Below are positions 51,482-59,911 of a DNA stretch of 64,000 nucleotides, piece after piece. Made by a program: the position numbers and the translations under genes. Position 1 is the stretch's first letter. Each line of letters opens with the position of its first letter. Location: the NCBI GenBank assembly GCA_945952065.1, contig CAMFGY010000025.1, positions 1 to 64,000 of the forward strand, read 5' to 3'. The stretch is from an uncultured Burkholderiales bacterium. GTDB taxonomy: Bacteria; Pseudomonadota; Gammaproteobacteria; Burkholderiales; Burkholderiaceae_C. Under the pieces are notes generated by a model. That model had not been told where the DNA came from. It ran no database searches and saw nothing but the letters and a program-made list of their open reading frames with translations.

Positions 51482-52905
51482 GCATGAACCTCGTCACGCT
51501 GCTGTATCTCGTCGCCAGCGTCTGTTTCATTCAAGCCCTGAAGGGTTTGTCGCACCCCACCACTTCGATTCGCGGCAATCTTTTCGGCATGGCCGGCATG
51601 ACGATTGCCGCCTTGACCACGGCCGCGCTGATCGTCAAGCTGGCCAATGGCAGCGCCTTTGGCCTGAGCTATGTGCTGGCCGGCCTGGTGATTGGCGGCG
51701 GCCTGGGCGCCTATATGGCGCAAAAGGTCGAGATGACCAAGATGCCCGAGCTGGTGGCCTTTATGCACAGCATGATCGGGCTGGCCGCGGTCTTTATCGC
51801 CGCCACGGCGGTGCTGGAGCCGGCGGCCTTTGGCATCGCGTCGGCGGCCCGCCCGGAAATCCCGGGCGGCAACCGCATCGAGCTGGCGCTTGGGGCCTTT
51901 ATCGGCGCGGTCACCTTCAGCGGCTCGGTGATTGCCTTTGGCAAGCTCTCGGGCAAGTACAAATTCCGCCTGTTCCAGGGGGCGCCGGTGTCGTTTGCCG
52001 GGCAGCACAAGCTCAACCTCGCGCTGGGGCTGCTGGCCGTTGTTTGCTGCTATGGCTTTTGGGCCACGCAAAGCTGGTCGACTTTCAATCTGATTCTGGC
52101 GCTTGGGTTTGCACTGGGCGTGCTCTTGATCATCCCGATTGGTGGCGCGGACATGCCGGTGGTGGTGTCCATGCTGAACAGCTATTCCGGCTGGGCTGCG
52201 GCGGGCATTGGCTTTTCACTGAACAACTCGATGCTGATCATTGCAGGCTCTTTGGTGGGCAGCTCCGGTGCCATCCTCAGCTACATCATGTGCAAGGCCA
52301 TGAATCGCAGCTTTTTCCATGTGATTCTGGGCGGCTTTGGTGGTGATGCGGCCGCGGCGGGCGCGGGTGGCGCGGTGCAGCGCACGGTCAAGAGCGGCAG
52401 CGCCGACGATGCCGCCTTCATCATGGGCAATGCCGAGACCGTGATCATCGTGCCAGGCTATGGTTTGGCCGTGGCGCGCGCTCAGCATGCGGTGAAAGAA
52501 CTGGCGCACAAGCTGAGCGAGAAGGGCGTGAGCGTCAAATACGCCATCCACCCTGTGGCGGGCCGCATGCCTGGCCATATGAATGTGCTGCTGGCCGAGG
52601 CCGAGGTGCCTTATGACCAGGTGTTTGAGATGGAAGACATCAATGCCGAATTCGCCCAGGCCGACGTGGTCATCGTGCTCGGCGCCAATGACGTGGTGAA
52701 CCCCGCCGCCCACGTCAAAGGCAGCCCCATCTACGGCATGCCCATTCTTGAGGCCTACAAAGCCAAGACCATCATCGTCAACAAACGCTCCATGGCTTCT
52801 GGCTATGCGGGCCTGGACAACGAGCTCTTCTACATGGACAAGACCATGATGGTCTTTGGCGATGCGAAAAAGGTGGTGGAGGATTTGGTGAAGGCGGTGG
52901 AGTGA
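51478..52905 (+). CDS. pntB: NAD(P) transhydrogenase subunit beta (PntB)
   Basis: The 475-residue beta subunit. About nine membrane helices cover residues 1-260, including the proton-channel His region ([10 protein letters not shown]). The C-terminal NADP(H)-binding domain III has the [16 protein letters not shown] fingerprint, [15 protein letters not shown] and the end [11 protein letters not shown]. It completes the transhydrogenase with the two preceding genes. Confidence 0.96.
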   Translation: MSMNLVTLLYLVASVCFIQALKGLSHPTTSIRGNLFGMAGMTIAALTTAALIVKLANGSAFGLSYVLAGLVIGGGLGAYMAQKVEMTKMPELVAFMHSMIGLAAVFIAATAVLEPAAFGIASAARPEIPGGNRIELALGAFIGAVTFSGSVIAFGKLSGKYKFRLFQGAPVSFAGQHKLNLALGLLAVVCCYGFWATQSWSTFNLILALGFALGVLLIIPIGGADMPVVVSMLNSYSGWAAAGIGFSLNNSMLIIAGSLVGSSGAILSYIMCKAMNRSFFHVILGGFGGDAAAAGAGGAVQRTVKSGSADDAAFIMGNAETVIIVPGYGLAVARAQHAVKELAHKLSEKGVSVKYAIHPVAGRMPGHMNVLLAEAEVPYDQVFEMEDINAEFAQADVVIVLGANDVVNPAAHVKGSPIYGMPILEAYKAKTIIVNKRSMASGYAGLDNELFYMDKTMMVFGDAKKVVEDLVKAVE

Positions 52906-52941
52906 GGGGGGGCAGGTCAGCCGCTGCCATGGGGCGGCCGC

Positions 52942-52958
52942 CGCACTTTTAAGGTGCG
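52942..52958. promoter_or_regulatory. Short stem-loop between pntB and the acyl-CoA ligase gene
   Basis: CGCAC-TTTTAAG-GTGCG is a 5-bp stem with a 7-nt loop 37 bp after pntB. It lacks a following T-run, so it is at best a weak terminator or an operator for the next gene. Confidence 0.3.
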
Positions 52959-53044
52959 CACCCTAGTTTCGCTATCGAATCCCCTGAGCGAAGCTTCGCC
53001 CGGCATCGGTGAGAATCCATCCCAAACGATCGGAGACAAGACCC

Positions 53045-54718
53045 ATGCAGAAGACCTGGCTCAAGAACTACCCTGAAGGAGTTCCTGCCGAGATCCACGC
53101 CGAAGAGTACCCATCGCTGGTGAACTTGATGGACTCGGCGTTCAAGAAGTACCCGAGTTTGGCGGCCTACAAGATGATGGGCCGGCAGATCACGTTTGCG
53201 CAGCTGGATGAAGCCTCGCGGGCCTTGGCGGCCTATTTGCAGAGCTTGGGCCTGGAAAAGGGCGACCGGGTCGCGCTGATGATGCCCAATGTGATGCAGT
53301 ACCCGGTGGCGGTGTCTGCCGTGCTGCGGGCGGGCTATGTGGTGGTCAATGTCAATCCGCTCTACACCCCGCGGGAGCTGGAGCATCAGCTCAAAGATGC
53401 CGGCGCCAAGGCCATCGTCATTCTCGAGAACTTTGCCACCACCTTGCAGCAGGTGATTCAGCAAACGCCCACCAAGCATGTCATCTTGGCTTCCATGGGC
53501 GATATGTTGGGCTTTCCCAAAGGCCTGGTGGTCAACTATGTGGTGCGCAAGGTCAAGAAACTGGTGCCAGCCTTTGAGTTGCCTGGTGCCGTGGCTTTCA
53601 ACGACGCCGTGTCGCGCGGCCGCCAACTGAGCTACAAGGTGCCCAATGTCGGGCCCAATGACATCGCGGTGCTGCAGTACACCGGCGGCACCACCGGCGT
53701 GTCCAAAGGGGCGGTGCTGCTGCATCGCAATTTGGTGGCCAATGTGATGCAGGCCGAGGCTTGGTATCGACCCGCGCTGAAGAAGATTCCGGCCGGCGAG
53801 CAACTGGTCAGCATCTGCGCCTTGCCGCTCTATCACATCTTCGGTTTCACCACCAACATGATGCTGTCCATGCATGTGGGCGGCTGCAATGTCTTGATTC
53901 CGAACCCGCGTGATATTCCCGGCACCTTCAAAGAGCTCGCCAAGCATCGCTTTCACAGCCTGCCTGCGGTCAACACCTTGTTCATGGCCATGGCCAATCA
54001 CCCCGACTTCAACACCGTCGATTGGAGCGGTTTGGTGATTGCCGTGGGCGGCGGCATGGCGGTGCAACAGGCCACGGCCAAGCTGTGGCTGGAGAAAACC
54101 GGCTGCCCCATCTGCGAAGGTTATGGCTTGAGCGAAACCTCGCCGGTGGCCTGCTGCAACCCGACCGACAGCACCGCCTACACCGGCTCCATCGGTTTGC
54201 CCATGCCCAGCACCGAGCTCTGTCTTTTGGATGATCTGGGCCAACCGGTGGCGCCGGGCGAACGCGGTGAGATCGCGATTCGCGGCCCCCAGGTGATGGC
54301 GGGCTATTGGCAGCGCCCCGATGAGACCGCTCAGGTCATGACGGCCGACGGCTTCTTCCGCACCGGTGATATTGGCACCATGGACGAACGCGGTTTCTTC
54401 CGCATCGTGGACCGCAAGAAGGACATGATTTTGGTCAGCGGCTTCAACGTCTACCCCAATGAAGTGGAAGATGTGCTGACGCAGATGGACGGCGTGTTGG
54501 AATGCGCTTCGGTGGGCGTGCCGGATGCCAAGGCCGGCGAGGCCGTCAAGGTGGTGATTGTTCGCAAGAACCCCGCCCTGACCGAGGCCGATGTGCGCGC
54601 TTATTGCGAAGCCAATTTGACCGGCTACAAGCGACCCAAGATCGTTGAGTTCCGGGATGAATTGCCCAAAACCCCAGTTGGCAAGATCTTGCGGCGAGAA
54701 CTGCGAGACAAGGCTTAA
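53045..54718 (+). CDS. fadD: Long-chain fatty-acid-CoA ligase (FadD type)
   Basis: A 557-residue adenylate-forming enzyme activating long-chain fatty acids for beta-oxidation. Motifs: L-Q-Y-T-G-G-T-T-G-V-S-K-G phosphate loop, L-P-L-Y-H-I-F-G-F-T, G-Y-G-L-S-E-T-S-P, the FACS signature D-G-F-F-R-T-G-D-I-G, and K-D-M-I-L-V-S-G-F-N-V-Y-P-N-E-V with the late catalytic Lys in T-P-V-G-K. It starts with MQKTWLKNYPEGVP, the usual FadD beginning, with GGAGAC upstream. This is the more FadD-like of the two ligases in the window. Confidence 0.94.
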   Translation: MQKTWLKNYPEGVPAEIHAEEYPSLVNLMDSAFKKYPSLAAYKMMGRQITFAQLDEASRALAAYLQSLGLEKGDRVALMMPNVMQYPVAVSAVLRAGYVVVNVNPLYTPRELEHQLKDAGAKAIVILENFATTLQQVIQQTPTKHVILASMGDMLGFPKGLVVNYVVRKVKKLVPAFELPGAVAFNDAVSRGRQLSYKVPNVGPNDIAVLQYTGGTTGVSKGAVLLHRNLVANVMQAEAWYRPALKKIPAGEQLVSICALPLYHIFGFTTNMMLSMHVGGCNVLIPNPRDIPGTFKELAKHRFHSLPAVNTLFMAMANHPDFNTVDWSGLVIAVGGGMAVQQATAKLWLEKTGCPICEGYGLSETSPVACCNPTDSTAYTGSIGLPMPSTELCLLDDLGQPVAPGERGEIAIRGPQVMAGYWQRPDETAQVMTADGFFRTGDIGTMDERGFFRIVDRKKDMILVSGFNVYPNEVEDVLTQMDGVLECASVGVPDAKAGEAVKVVIVRKNPALTEADVRAYCEANLTGYKRPKIVEFRDELPKTPVGKILRRELRDKA

Positions 54719-54776
54719 GCACCGGCGCTTACACGCGCCCTGAAGTGCGGGCGGTTCTATGGGGGAGGAGGCGCCG

Positions 54777-55256
54777 ATGTTGGATCGGGCTTTTGTGAAG
54801 ACCGAGGCAGGGCGCGCTGAGATCAAGGCCCGCGCTTTGCCGATGTCGCGCAGCGTGCGCAATTTGCTGCTGACGATCGATGCGGGCAAAACAGCCGGGG
54901 AGTGGCTGAGCCTGGTGCAGGGCACCACGCCGGCCGATGTGGCCGCCCTGCTGGAGCAGGGTTTGATTGCCCCAGCAGCCGGTAGTGCGCGGGCTCCGTC
55001 CTCCAACGGTGGCGAGGAGGGGGAGGCCGATCTTTCGCCGCTCGACCATGAGCAGCTCTACGGCTTTTTGACCCGTCACGCCAAGCAATACCTGGGTTTG
55101 ATCAAGGGCTACCGCATGGTGCTGGAGGTGGAGCGCTGCGCGGATCTGGCGGCTTTGCGGCAACTGGCCCAGCAATTCGTTGAAGAGGTGCGCCTTGCCC
55201 AAGGTGAGGACGTGGCGGCGCAAGTGCGCCGGGCCTTGTCCATCCCTGGCGCCTGA
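54777..55256 (+). CDS. Hypothetical protein with winged-helix-like N-terminus
   Basis: The 159-residue product starts KTEAGRAEI-KARALPMSRSVRNLLLTIDAGKTAGEWLSL, a pattern seen in betaproteobacterial proteins where a winged-helix-like module opens regulators of unknown role. A linker rich in Gly/Ser/Glu follows. The C-terminal 85 residues are helical (LYGFLTRHAKQYLGLIKGYRM). No catalytic motif is visible. The start at 54777 has a strong GGAGGAGG site. It lies 58 bp after fadD on the same strand and may be co-transcribed. Confidence 0.72.
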   Translation: MLDRAFVKTEAGRAEIKARALPMSRSVRNLLLTIDAGKTAGEWLSLVQGTTPADVAALLEQGLIAPAAGSARAPSSNGGEEGEADLSPLDHEQLYGFLTRHAKQYLGLIKGYRMVLEVERCADLAALRQLAQQFVEEVRLAQGEDVAAQVRRALSIPGA

Positions 55257-55320
55257 GCTTGCTGGCACACTTGTCCCATCTGTGCTGATGTCCCTCTTTT
55301 CCTCATGAGTTGAGCAAGCC

Positions 55321-56067
55321 ATGCCGCCGCGTTTTTTTATTGACTCCCCTTTGGCCGCTGAGGCCTCCCATGACCTGAGCTTGCCGCCCACTGCGGCGCG
55401 CCATGTGCAGGTCTTGCGCCTGCAGCCGGGCAGCCCCATCACACTGTTTGATGGTTCCGGTTTTGAATGGCAGGCCGAGGTGGCCGCCATGGGCCGCAGC
55501 GAGGTGCGGGTGCATTTGCAAGCGCGCCAGCTGGTGCAGCGCGAACTGCGCCATGCCATCACCTTGGCTCTGGCCATGCCCGCCAACGACCGCATGGACG
55601 GTGTGGTGGAGAAAGCCACCGAGCTGGGCGCGGCCGCCATCCAGCCCTTGATGAGTGAGCGCTCGGTGCTGCGCCTGAGCGGCGAGCGCGCCGAGAAAAA
55701 GCAAGCCCATTGGCGCGGTGTGGCCGTGGCTGCCGCCGAGCAATGTGGCCGTACCCGCATCCCCCAAATTGGCGCAGTGCAGTCTTTGGCCGCATGGCTG
55801 AACAGCCTGGGCCCGCAGCCGGCGGGGCAACGCCGTTGGCTGCTCAGTCCGACGGCGGCGCAGCCGGTGCAGGCGCTGGTGGCGGCGCAGGCCGCAGCGA
55901 GCGAGACCTTGGTGCTGAGCGGCCCGGAAGGTGGCCTGAGCCCGGCCGAAGAAGACGCCGCCCGCGCGCAGGGCTTTGTGGCCGCACAACTGGGCCCGCG
56001 CATTTTGCGCGCCGACACCGCGCCGCTGGCGGTGCTGGGCTGGCTGGCCTTGTCGGAAACAGCCTGA
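55321..56067 (+). CDS. rsmE: 16S rRNA (uracil-1498-N3)-methyltransferase RsmE
   Basis: A SPOUT-class methyltransferase modifying U1498 of 16S rRNA with SAM. The 248-residue protein has an N-terminal PUA-like domain (PPRFFIDSPL, H-V-Q-V-L-R-L-Q-P-G), A-M-P-A-N-D-R-M-D-G-V-V-E-K-A-T-E-L-G, the R-S-V conserved position, and the C-terminal knot S-G-P-E-G-G-L-S-P-A-E-E-D with LGPRILRADTA. Length and motifs are typical. Confidence 0.95.
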   Translation: MPPRFFIDSPLAAEASHDLSLPPTAARHVQVLRLQPGSPITLFDGSGFEWQAEVAAMGRSEVRVHLQARQLVQRELRHAITLALAMPANDRMDGVVEKATELGAAAIQPLMSERSVLRLSGERAEKKQAHWRGVAVAAAEQCGRTRIPQIGAVQSLAAWLNSLGPQPAGQRRWLLSPTAAQPVQALVAAQAAASETLVLSGPEGGLSPAEEDAARAQGFVAAQLGPRILRADTAPLAVLGWLALSETA

Positions 56068-56079
56068 ATCCGATTTGAC

Positions 56080-57384
56080 TCAGCTCGAAGCCTTGCCCTC
56101 GTCGGCGGGGCTGTTGGGCTTGTCTTTGCGCGCCGAGCCCTTGATCAAATCAAAGCGGAACAGCCGGCATTCAATCGGGCCGTTCCACATGGGGAATTTG
56201 CGCGATTCTTTCAGGCGCATTTTGCTGGGCAGCTTCATGTCCGGGCAGAGCAGCCAGGCGGTCCAGCCCGCGGGGTTCAGCGTGTAAGCGCGCTTCCAAT
56301 GCGCGGCCAAGCGCGGGAAGAAGTCGTCGCCCGCGTCGCGCGCTTCCGAGCCAAACGCATCGCGGCTCATCTGCACATTGCCGGCCTTGCCGCGCACCTC
56401 GATGCGCTCACCATAAGGCGGGTTCATCATGATGATGCCGGGCATGCCCTCGGGCAACTCGGGCGCTGGGCGCTCCAAGGCGTCGCCGCCGTTGAACTGG
56501 ATGTACTGGGCCACGCCTGCCCGCTCGGCATTGCGGCGCGCAAAGTCCACCATGCGGAAGGACACATCGCTGCAAAAAATCGGCACGGCCGGGGCATGTT
56601 CTCGCGCCTTGGCGGCCTGCTTGATGGCCTGCCAGCGCCCCCGCAGCGGCACAAAGGGCAATTGCTTTTCAAAGGCAAAGCGGCGCTGCATGCCAGCGGC
56701 CATGCCGCAGGCGATTTGCGCGGCCTCGACGGCAATGGTGCCGGAGCCGCAGCAGGGGTCATGCAAGGCGCCGCCGGTTTCGGGTGTGCCCTTCCAGCCC
56801 GCTGCGGCCAGCATGGCGGCGGCCAGGGTCTCTTTCAGCGGCGCATCGCCCTTGTCTTCGCGCCAGCCGCGTTTGAACAGCGGCTCGCCCGAGGTGTCGA
56901 TGTAGAGCGTGGCCTCGGTCTCGCTCAGATGCATCATCACCGGCAGATCGGGGAAGCGGGTGTCCACGCTGGGGCGCGCGCCAGTGGCCTCGCGCAGCAC
57001 ATCGCAAATCGCGTCTTTGACGCGCAAGGTGGCGAAGTTCAGGCTGCGCAAAGGCGAGCGCTGCGCGACCGTGTCCACGCGAATGGTTTCGGCCGGGGTG
57101 ATCCACTGCGTCCAGTCGATGCGGCGGGCCAGGGCGTAGATATCGTCCTCATGGCGGTAGCCGCCCGAGATCAATTCGATCAACACACGCTGAGCCAGAC
57201 GGCACTCGAGGTTGAGCTTCATCACGCCTTCCAGATCGCTCTTCAGCGCGATGCCGCCGCGCAGCACCTCGATATGGGTTTTGGGCAGGATGGCCCGCAC
57301 CTCTTCGTCGAGCAATCGCTCCACACCCGAAGGGCAGGAGACAAAAAGATAGTGCAGGTCTTTGGGAGATTCTTTGGCGGCCAT
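56080..57384 (-). CDS. THUMP-domain class I SAM-dependent RNA methyltransferase (RlmL N-half-like)
   Basis: The 434-residue protein has an N-terminal ferredoxin-like/THUMP region (about 10-165; LFVSCPSGVERLLDEEV) and a Rossmann methyltransferase (about 170-400) with D-P-C-C-G-S-G-T-I-A-V-E-A-A and the N-P-P-Y-G-E-R N2-guanine methyl-transfer motif. It matches the N-terminal half of RlmL (23S G2445) or the stand-alone YpsC-type enzymes; the RlmK half is missing. The likely substrate is 23S rRNA, but not proven. Convergent with rsmE, 12 bp apart. Confidence 0.9.
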   Translation of the reverse strand: MAAKESPKDLHYLFVSCPSGVERLLDEEVRAILPKTHIEVLRGGIALKSDLEGVMKLNLECRLAQRVLIELISGGYRHEDDIYALARRIDWTQWITPAETIRVDTVAQRSPLRSLNFATLRVKDAICDVLREATGARPSVDTRFPDLPVMMHLSETEATLYIDTSGEPLFKRGWREDKGDAPLKETLAAAMLAAAGWKGTPETGGALHDPCCGSGTIAVEAAQIACGMAAGMQRRFAFEKQLPFVPLRGRWQAIKQAAKAREHAPAVPIFCSDVSFRMVDFARRNAERAGVAQYIQFNGGDALERPAPELPEGMPGIIMMNPPYGERIEVRGKAGNVQMSRDAFGSEARDAGDDFFPRLAAHWKRAYTLNPAGWTAWLLCPDMKLPSKMRLKESRKFPMWNGPIECRLFRFDLIKGSARKDKPNSPADEGKASS

Positions 57385-57421
57385 GGGCCTATTGTCCCAG
57401 GAAGCGCGCTTGCCGCCGTTC

Positions 57422-57466
57422 GGGCTCAGTGAAAGGGCTCATCGATAGGGTTCAGCGAAAGGGTTC
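57422..57466. repeat. Imperfect 19-bp direct repeat pair
   Basis: GGGCTCAGTGAAAGGGCTC (57422-57440) and GGGTTCAGCGAAAGGGTTC (57448-57466) differ at three positions. The second copy codes the last residues of the lipoprotein gene and its stop region. It may result from a local duplication. Confidence 0.6.
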
Positions 57467-57973
57467 CAAGCGATCGTCGTCAAACACCATGCTGATGGTG
57501 GTGCGCAAGACCACGCCGTCTTTGAAATGCACATTGAAGCGCTGGCGCTTGCCATCGGGTTCGCTGGGAATGGTCCAGTCCCAGACCTCTTCGCCGCTGA
57601 GTTTGAAGAACACCCTGCTGCGTTCCTTGCCCAGGATGCGGCTGACCGCTTGTGGCGACAGGCCGGGCACGATGCGGGCCCGGCCCGCGGGCTGCAGGGT
57701 GTCCTCAAACCGCAGCACGCGCCCCTCGGCGTCCAGCTTCACCATGATGCAGTGCTGGCCCATCGGTTGCTGCGAATACTCCAGCGTACGGCCGCCGTCG
57801 GCATCGGGCCAGACATGCACCGGTTGCCCATAACGCGCCATCACGGCGGAGGCACTCATGCCGGGCGTGATCCCGCGTGCGGGGTCCAGGCCAGCGCAGG
57901 CCGCCACGGTCAGCAGCAGACAGAAGACGGGCCATCGGCCCCAGCGGCGAAACGAAGAAGGGAAGGCGGGCAT
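57452..57973 (-). CDS. Putative lipoprotein with two BamE/SmpA-like units
   Basis: A 173-residue protein with signal peptide and lipobox V-A-A-C. Two short segments share one pattern: I-T-P-G-M-S-A-S-A-V-M-A-R-Y-G-Q-P (about 36-52) and I-V-P-G-L-S-P-Q-A-V-S-R-I-L-G-K (about 102-117). The G-M/L-S-x-x-x-V-x-x-x-G pattern is that of BamE/SmpA-like domains, suggesting an internal duplication. It is probably anchored to the outer membrane facing the periplasm. Function unknown. Same strand as the THUMP methyltransferase, 67 bp upstream of it. Confidence 0.75.
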   Translation of the reverse strand: MPAFPSSFRRWGRWPVFCLLLTVAACAGLDPARGITPGMSASAVMARYGQPVHVWPDADGGRTLEYSQQPMGQHCIMVKLDAEGRVLRFEDTLQPAGRARIVPGLSPQAVSRILGKERSRVFFKLSGEEVWDWTIPSEPDGKRQRFNVHFKDGVVLRTTISMVFDDDRLEPFR

Positions 57974-58022
57974 TGACGAGTCCTGTCCAAGGTCAAAAAC
58001 AGGCTGATTTTGCGCGCAGCTC

Positions 58023-58991
58023 TCAATTGGCGTCGGACGCCATGGCGGACTGCGGCGAAGCCTGTGATTGTCCGAGGCTCACCATGACAAGCGCGCCGAT
58101 CACGCACAGCACGCCCAACACTTGGCGCCCTGAGATCGTCTCGCCCAGCACCCAGGCTGAGCAGCACAAGGCCGAGACCGGCAGCAGCGCGGTGAACAAG
58201 CCCGCGCTGGCGCTGGAAAGCCGCGCCGCACCGGCGTACCAAAGCACAAAGCCCAGCACCGTGGGCACCAAGGCGTAGTAGAGCACGCCCCCCAAGGCTG
58301 GCCACAACAGCGCATCGCTAGTGGTGTAGCCCGGCCATTCCCAAGCGGCGAAGGGCAGGGCGATCAGCAAGCCTCCTGCGCACATCAGGGTGGACAAGAC
58401 CAGGGCGGGCTGCGGCTTTTGCAGCTTTTTGTTCAACAGAATGAACAAGGCCTCGCAGACGATGGCGCCAAAAATCATCACATGACCCAGGCTGCGCCCA
58501 AGGCTGTCAGTCGCGCTCGAAGAGGCCATGGCGGGCGAGCCCGCTTGGACGGCCTCGGGTCCATTCACCGCCAGCAAGCCCAAACTGGCCAGGGCAATGG
58601 CCGCGCCCAAGCGCCAGTTCAGGGCTTCGCCCAGCACTAGCACGGCCATCAGGGCCGACACGGCCGGCAAGCTGCCCGCCATCACGCCGGCATCGCCCGC
58701 CGAACTCAGGCGCAAGCCGGCAATCATCAGCACGCTATAGCCCACGCTGCCGGCGGCGGCTTGGCTGAATAAAAGCGCCCAATCGCCGCGGCTGATCGAT
58801 GCGAGGCGAGGCAGTGTGGCGCCGCGCCAGCGCATCAGCAACAAAAACACCGGCAGGGCGATGGCGAAGCGCAAGGCGCTGGCAGAAAACGGGGGCAAAC
58901 CCGCGGCGATCAACTTGCTGGCGACCACGGTGCTACCGACCAAGATCATGGCCGCAGCGCAGCAGATCGAGGCTTGGACTTCTTGCTTCAT
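58023..58991 (-). CDS. EamA/DMT family transporter
   Basis: A 322-residue inner-membrane protein with ten predicted helices in two EamA repeats (about 8-140 and 170-305). Typical segments are ASALRFAIALPVFLLLMRW and P-L-L-P-V-S-A-L in each half. DMT-family proteins export metabolites, often amino acids. It lies 93 bp downstream of an AraC regulator on the same strand, a common pair. Substrate unknown. Confidence 0.9.
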   Translation of the reverse strand: MKQEVQASICCAAAMILVGSTVVASKLIAAGLPPFSASALRFAIALPVFLLLMRWRGATLPRLASISRGDWALLFSQAAAGSVGYSVLMIAGLRLSSAGDAGVMAGSLPAVSALMAVLVLGEALNWRLGAAIALASLGLLAVNGPEAVQAGSPAMASSSATDSLGRSLGHVMIFGAIVCEALFILLNKKLQKPQPALVLSTLMCAGGLLIALPFAAWEWPGYTTSDALLWPALGGVLYYALVPTVLGFVLWYAGAARLSSASAGLFTALLPVSALCCSAWVLGETISGRQVLGVLCVIGALVMVSLGQSQASPQSAMASDAN

Positions 58992-59084
58992 CAGGCAGGC
59001 CTTGTAAGAAAACGGCAGCCTTCAGTGTGGCGGGCCTGAAGCGCGCGGTCTTGAACAATATTGCAGCTCAAGCTTGGTGCGAAT

Positions 59085-59900
59085 TCAGCGCTGCGCTTTT
59101 CGATAAGCCCCGGGCGTCAAGCCGAAAAAGCGCTGGAATGTTCGGGTCAGATGGCTTTGGTCGGCAAAGCCGCAGTTCAGCGCCACGTCCACCAAGCTTC
59201 GCCCTTGCGCAATTTGGTGGCGCGCTTGGGCGAGCCGACATTGCTGCAAATAGCTGTGCGGCGGCAGGCCATAGGCCTGCTTGAAACTGCGCAGCAGCTG
59301 AAAGCGACTCAGGCCGGCGAGGCCGGCAAGCTCTGCGAGGCTGGGGGTCTCCGCGCATTGATCCACCAAGCGCGCGCGCACCTGTTCCATGGCCGCATAG
59401 CCTTGGGTCTTGTGTTCCGTGGGTTTGAGGTTGGCGTATCTGGCCAAGACCTGGCTCAACAGCCCATGCAGCTCGGTTTCGCAGGCGAGCGCTTGGGAGG
59501 CGGGGTCGGCATGGCTCAGGGCCGCGAACAGCTGTTGGAAGCCCTGGGCCAGCTGCGGGTCCGACAGCACCGGGCGACTCCATTCAAGCGCATGCGCCGC
59601 CGAGATGCCCAAGTCCTCTGCCAGCTCTTGCATCAAGGCGGGTTCAAGGTAGAGCATGCGCCATTGCCGCGCTTGGCCACCGAGCGCCACACCGTCGTGA
59701 ACCTCGGCGGGGTTGACCGTGATCAGATCGCCTGCGGCCGCATGAACCTGACCGCGCCCACTGGCGCTGCGTTGCGCCCCGGTATCGATCAGGCCGAGGC
59801 CGTAGCCATCGTGCCAATGCTTGGGGTAACTGCGCGCACTGACGGTGTGGGTGGCATACAAGCCGGGCAGCGTGGCCGGAAGAACTCGCACCTGCTCCAT
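59085..59900 (-). CDS. AraC family transcriptional regulator
   Basis: The 271-residue regulator has an N-terminal cupin (AraC-binding; HWHDGYGLGLIDTGAQ, AGDLITVNPAEVHDG) and a C-terminal double helix-turn-helix (SLAELAGLAGLSRFQLLRSFKQAYGLPPHSYL and LVDVALNCGFADQSHLTRTFQRFFG). This subgroup usually sits beside LysE- or EamA-type exporters, as here. Its gene begins 11 bp after the rpoN stop, in the place where hpf is usual. Confidence 0.92.
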   Translation of the reverse strand: MEQVRVLPATLPGLYATHTVSARSYPKHWHDGYGLGLIDTGAQRSASGRGQVHAAAGDLITVNPAEVHDGVALGGQARQWRMLYLEPALMQELAEDLGISAAHALEWSRPVLSDPQLAQGFQQLFAALSHADPASQALACETELHGLLSQVLARYANLKPTEHKTQGYAAMEQVRARLVDQCAETPSLAELAGLAGLSRFQLLRSFKQAYGLPPHSYLQQCRLAQARHQIAQGRSLVDVALNCGFADQSHLTRTFQRFFGLTPGAYRKAQR

Positions 59901-59911
59901 TGCGCCTCGGT

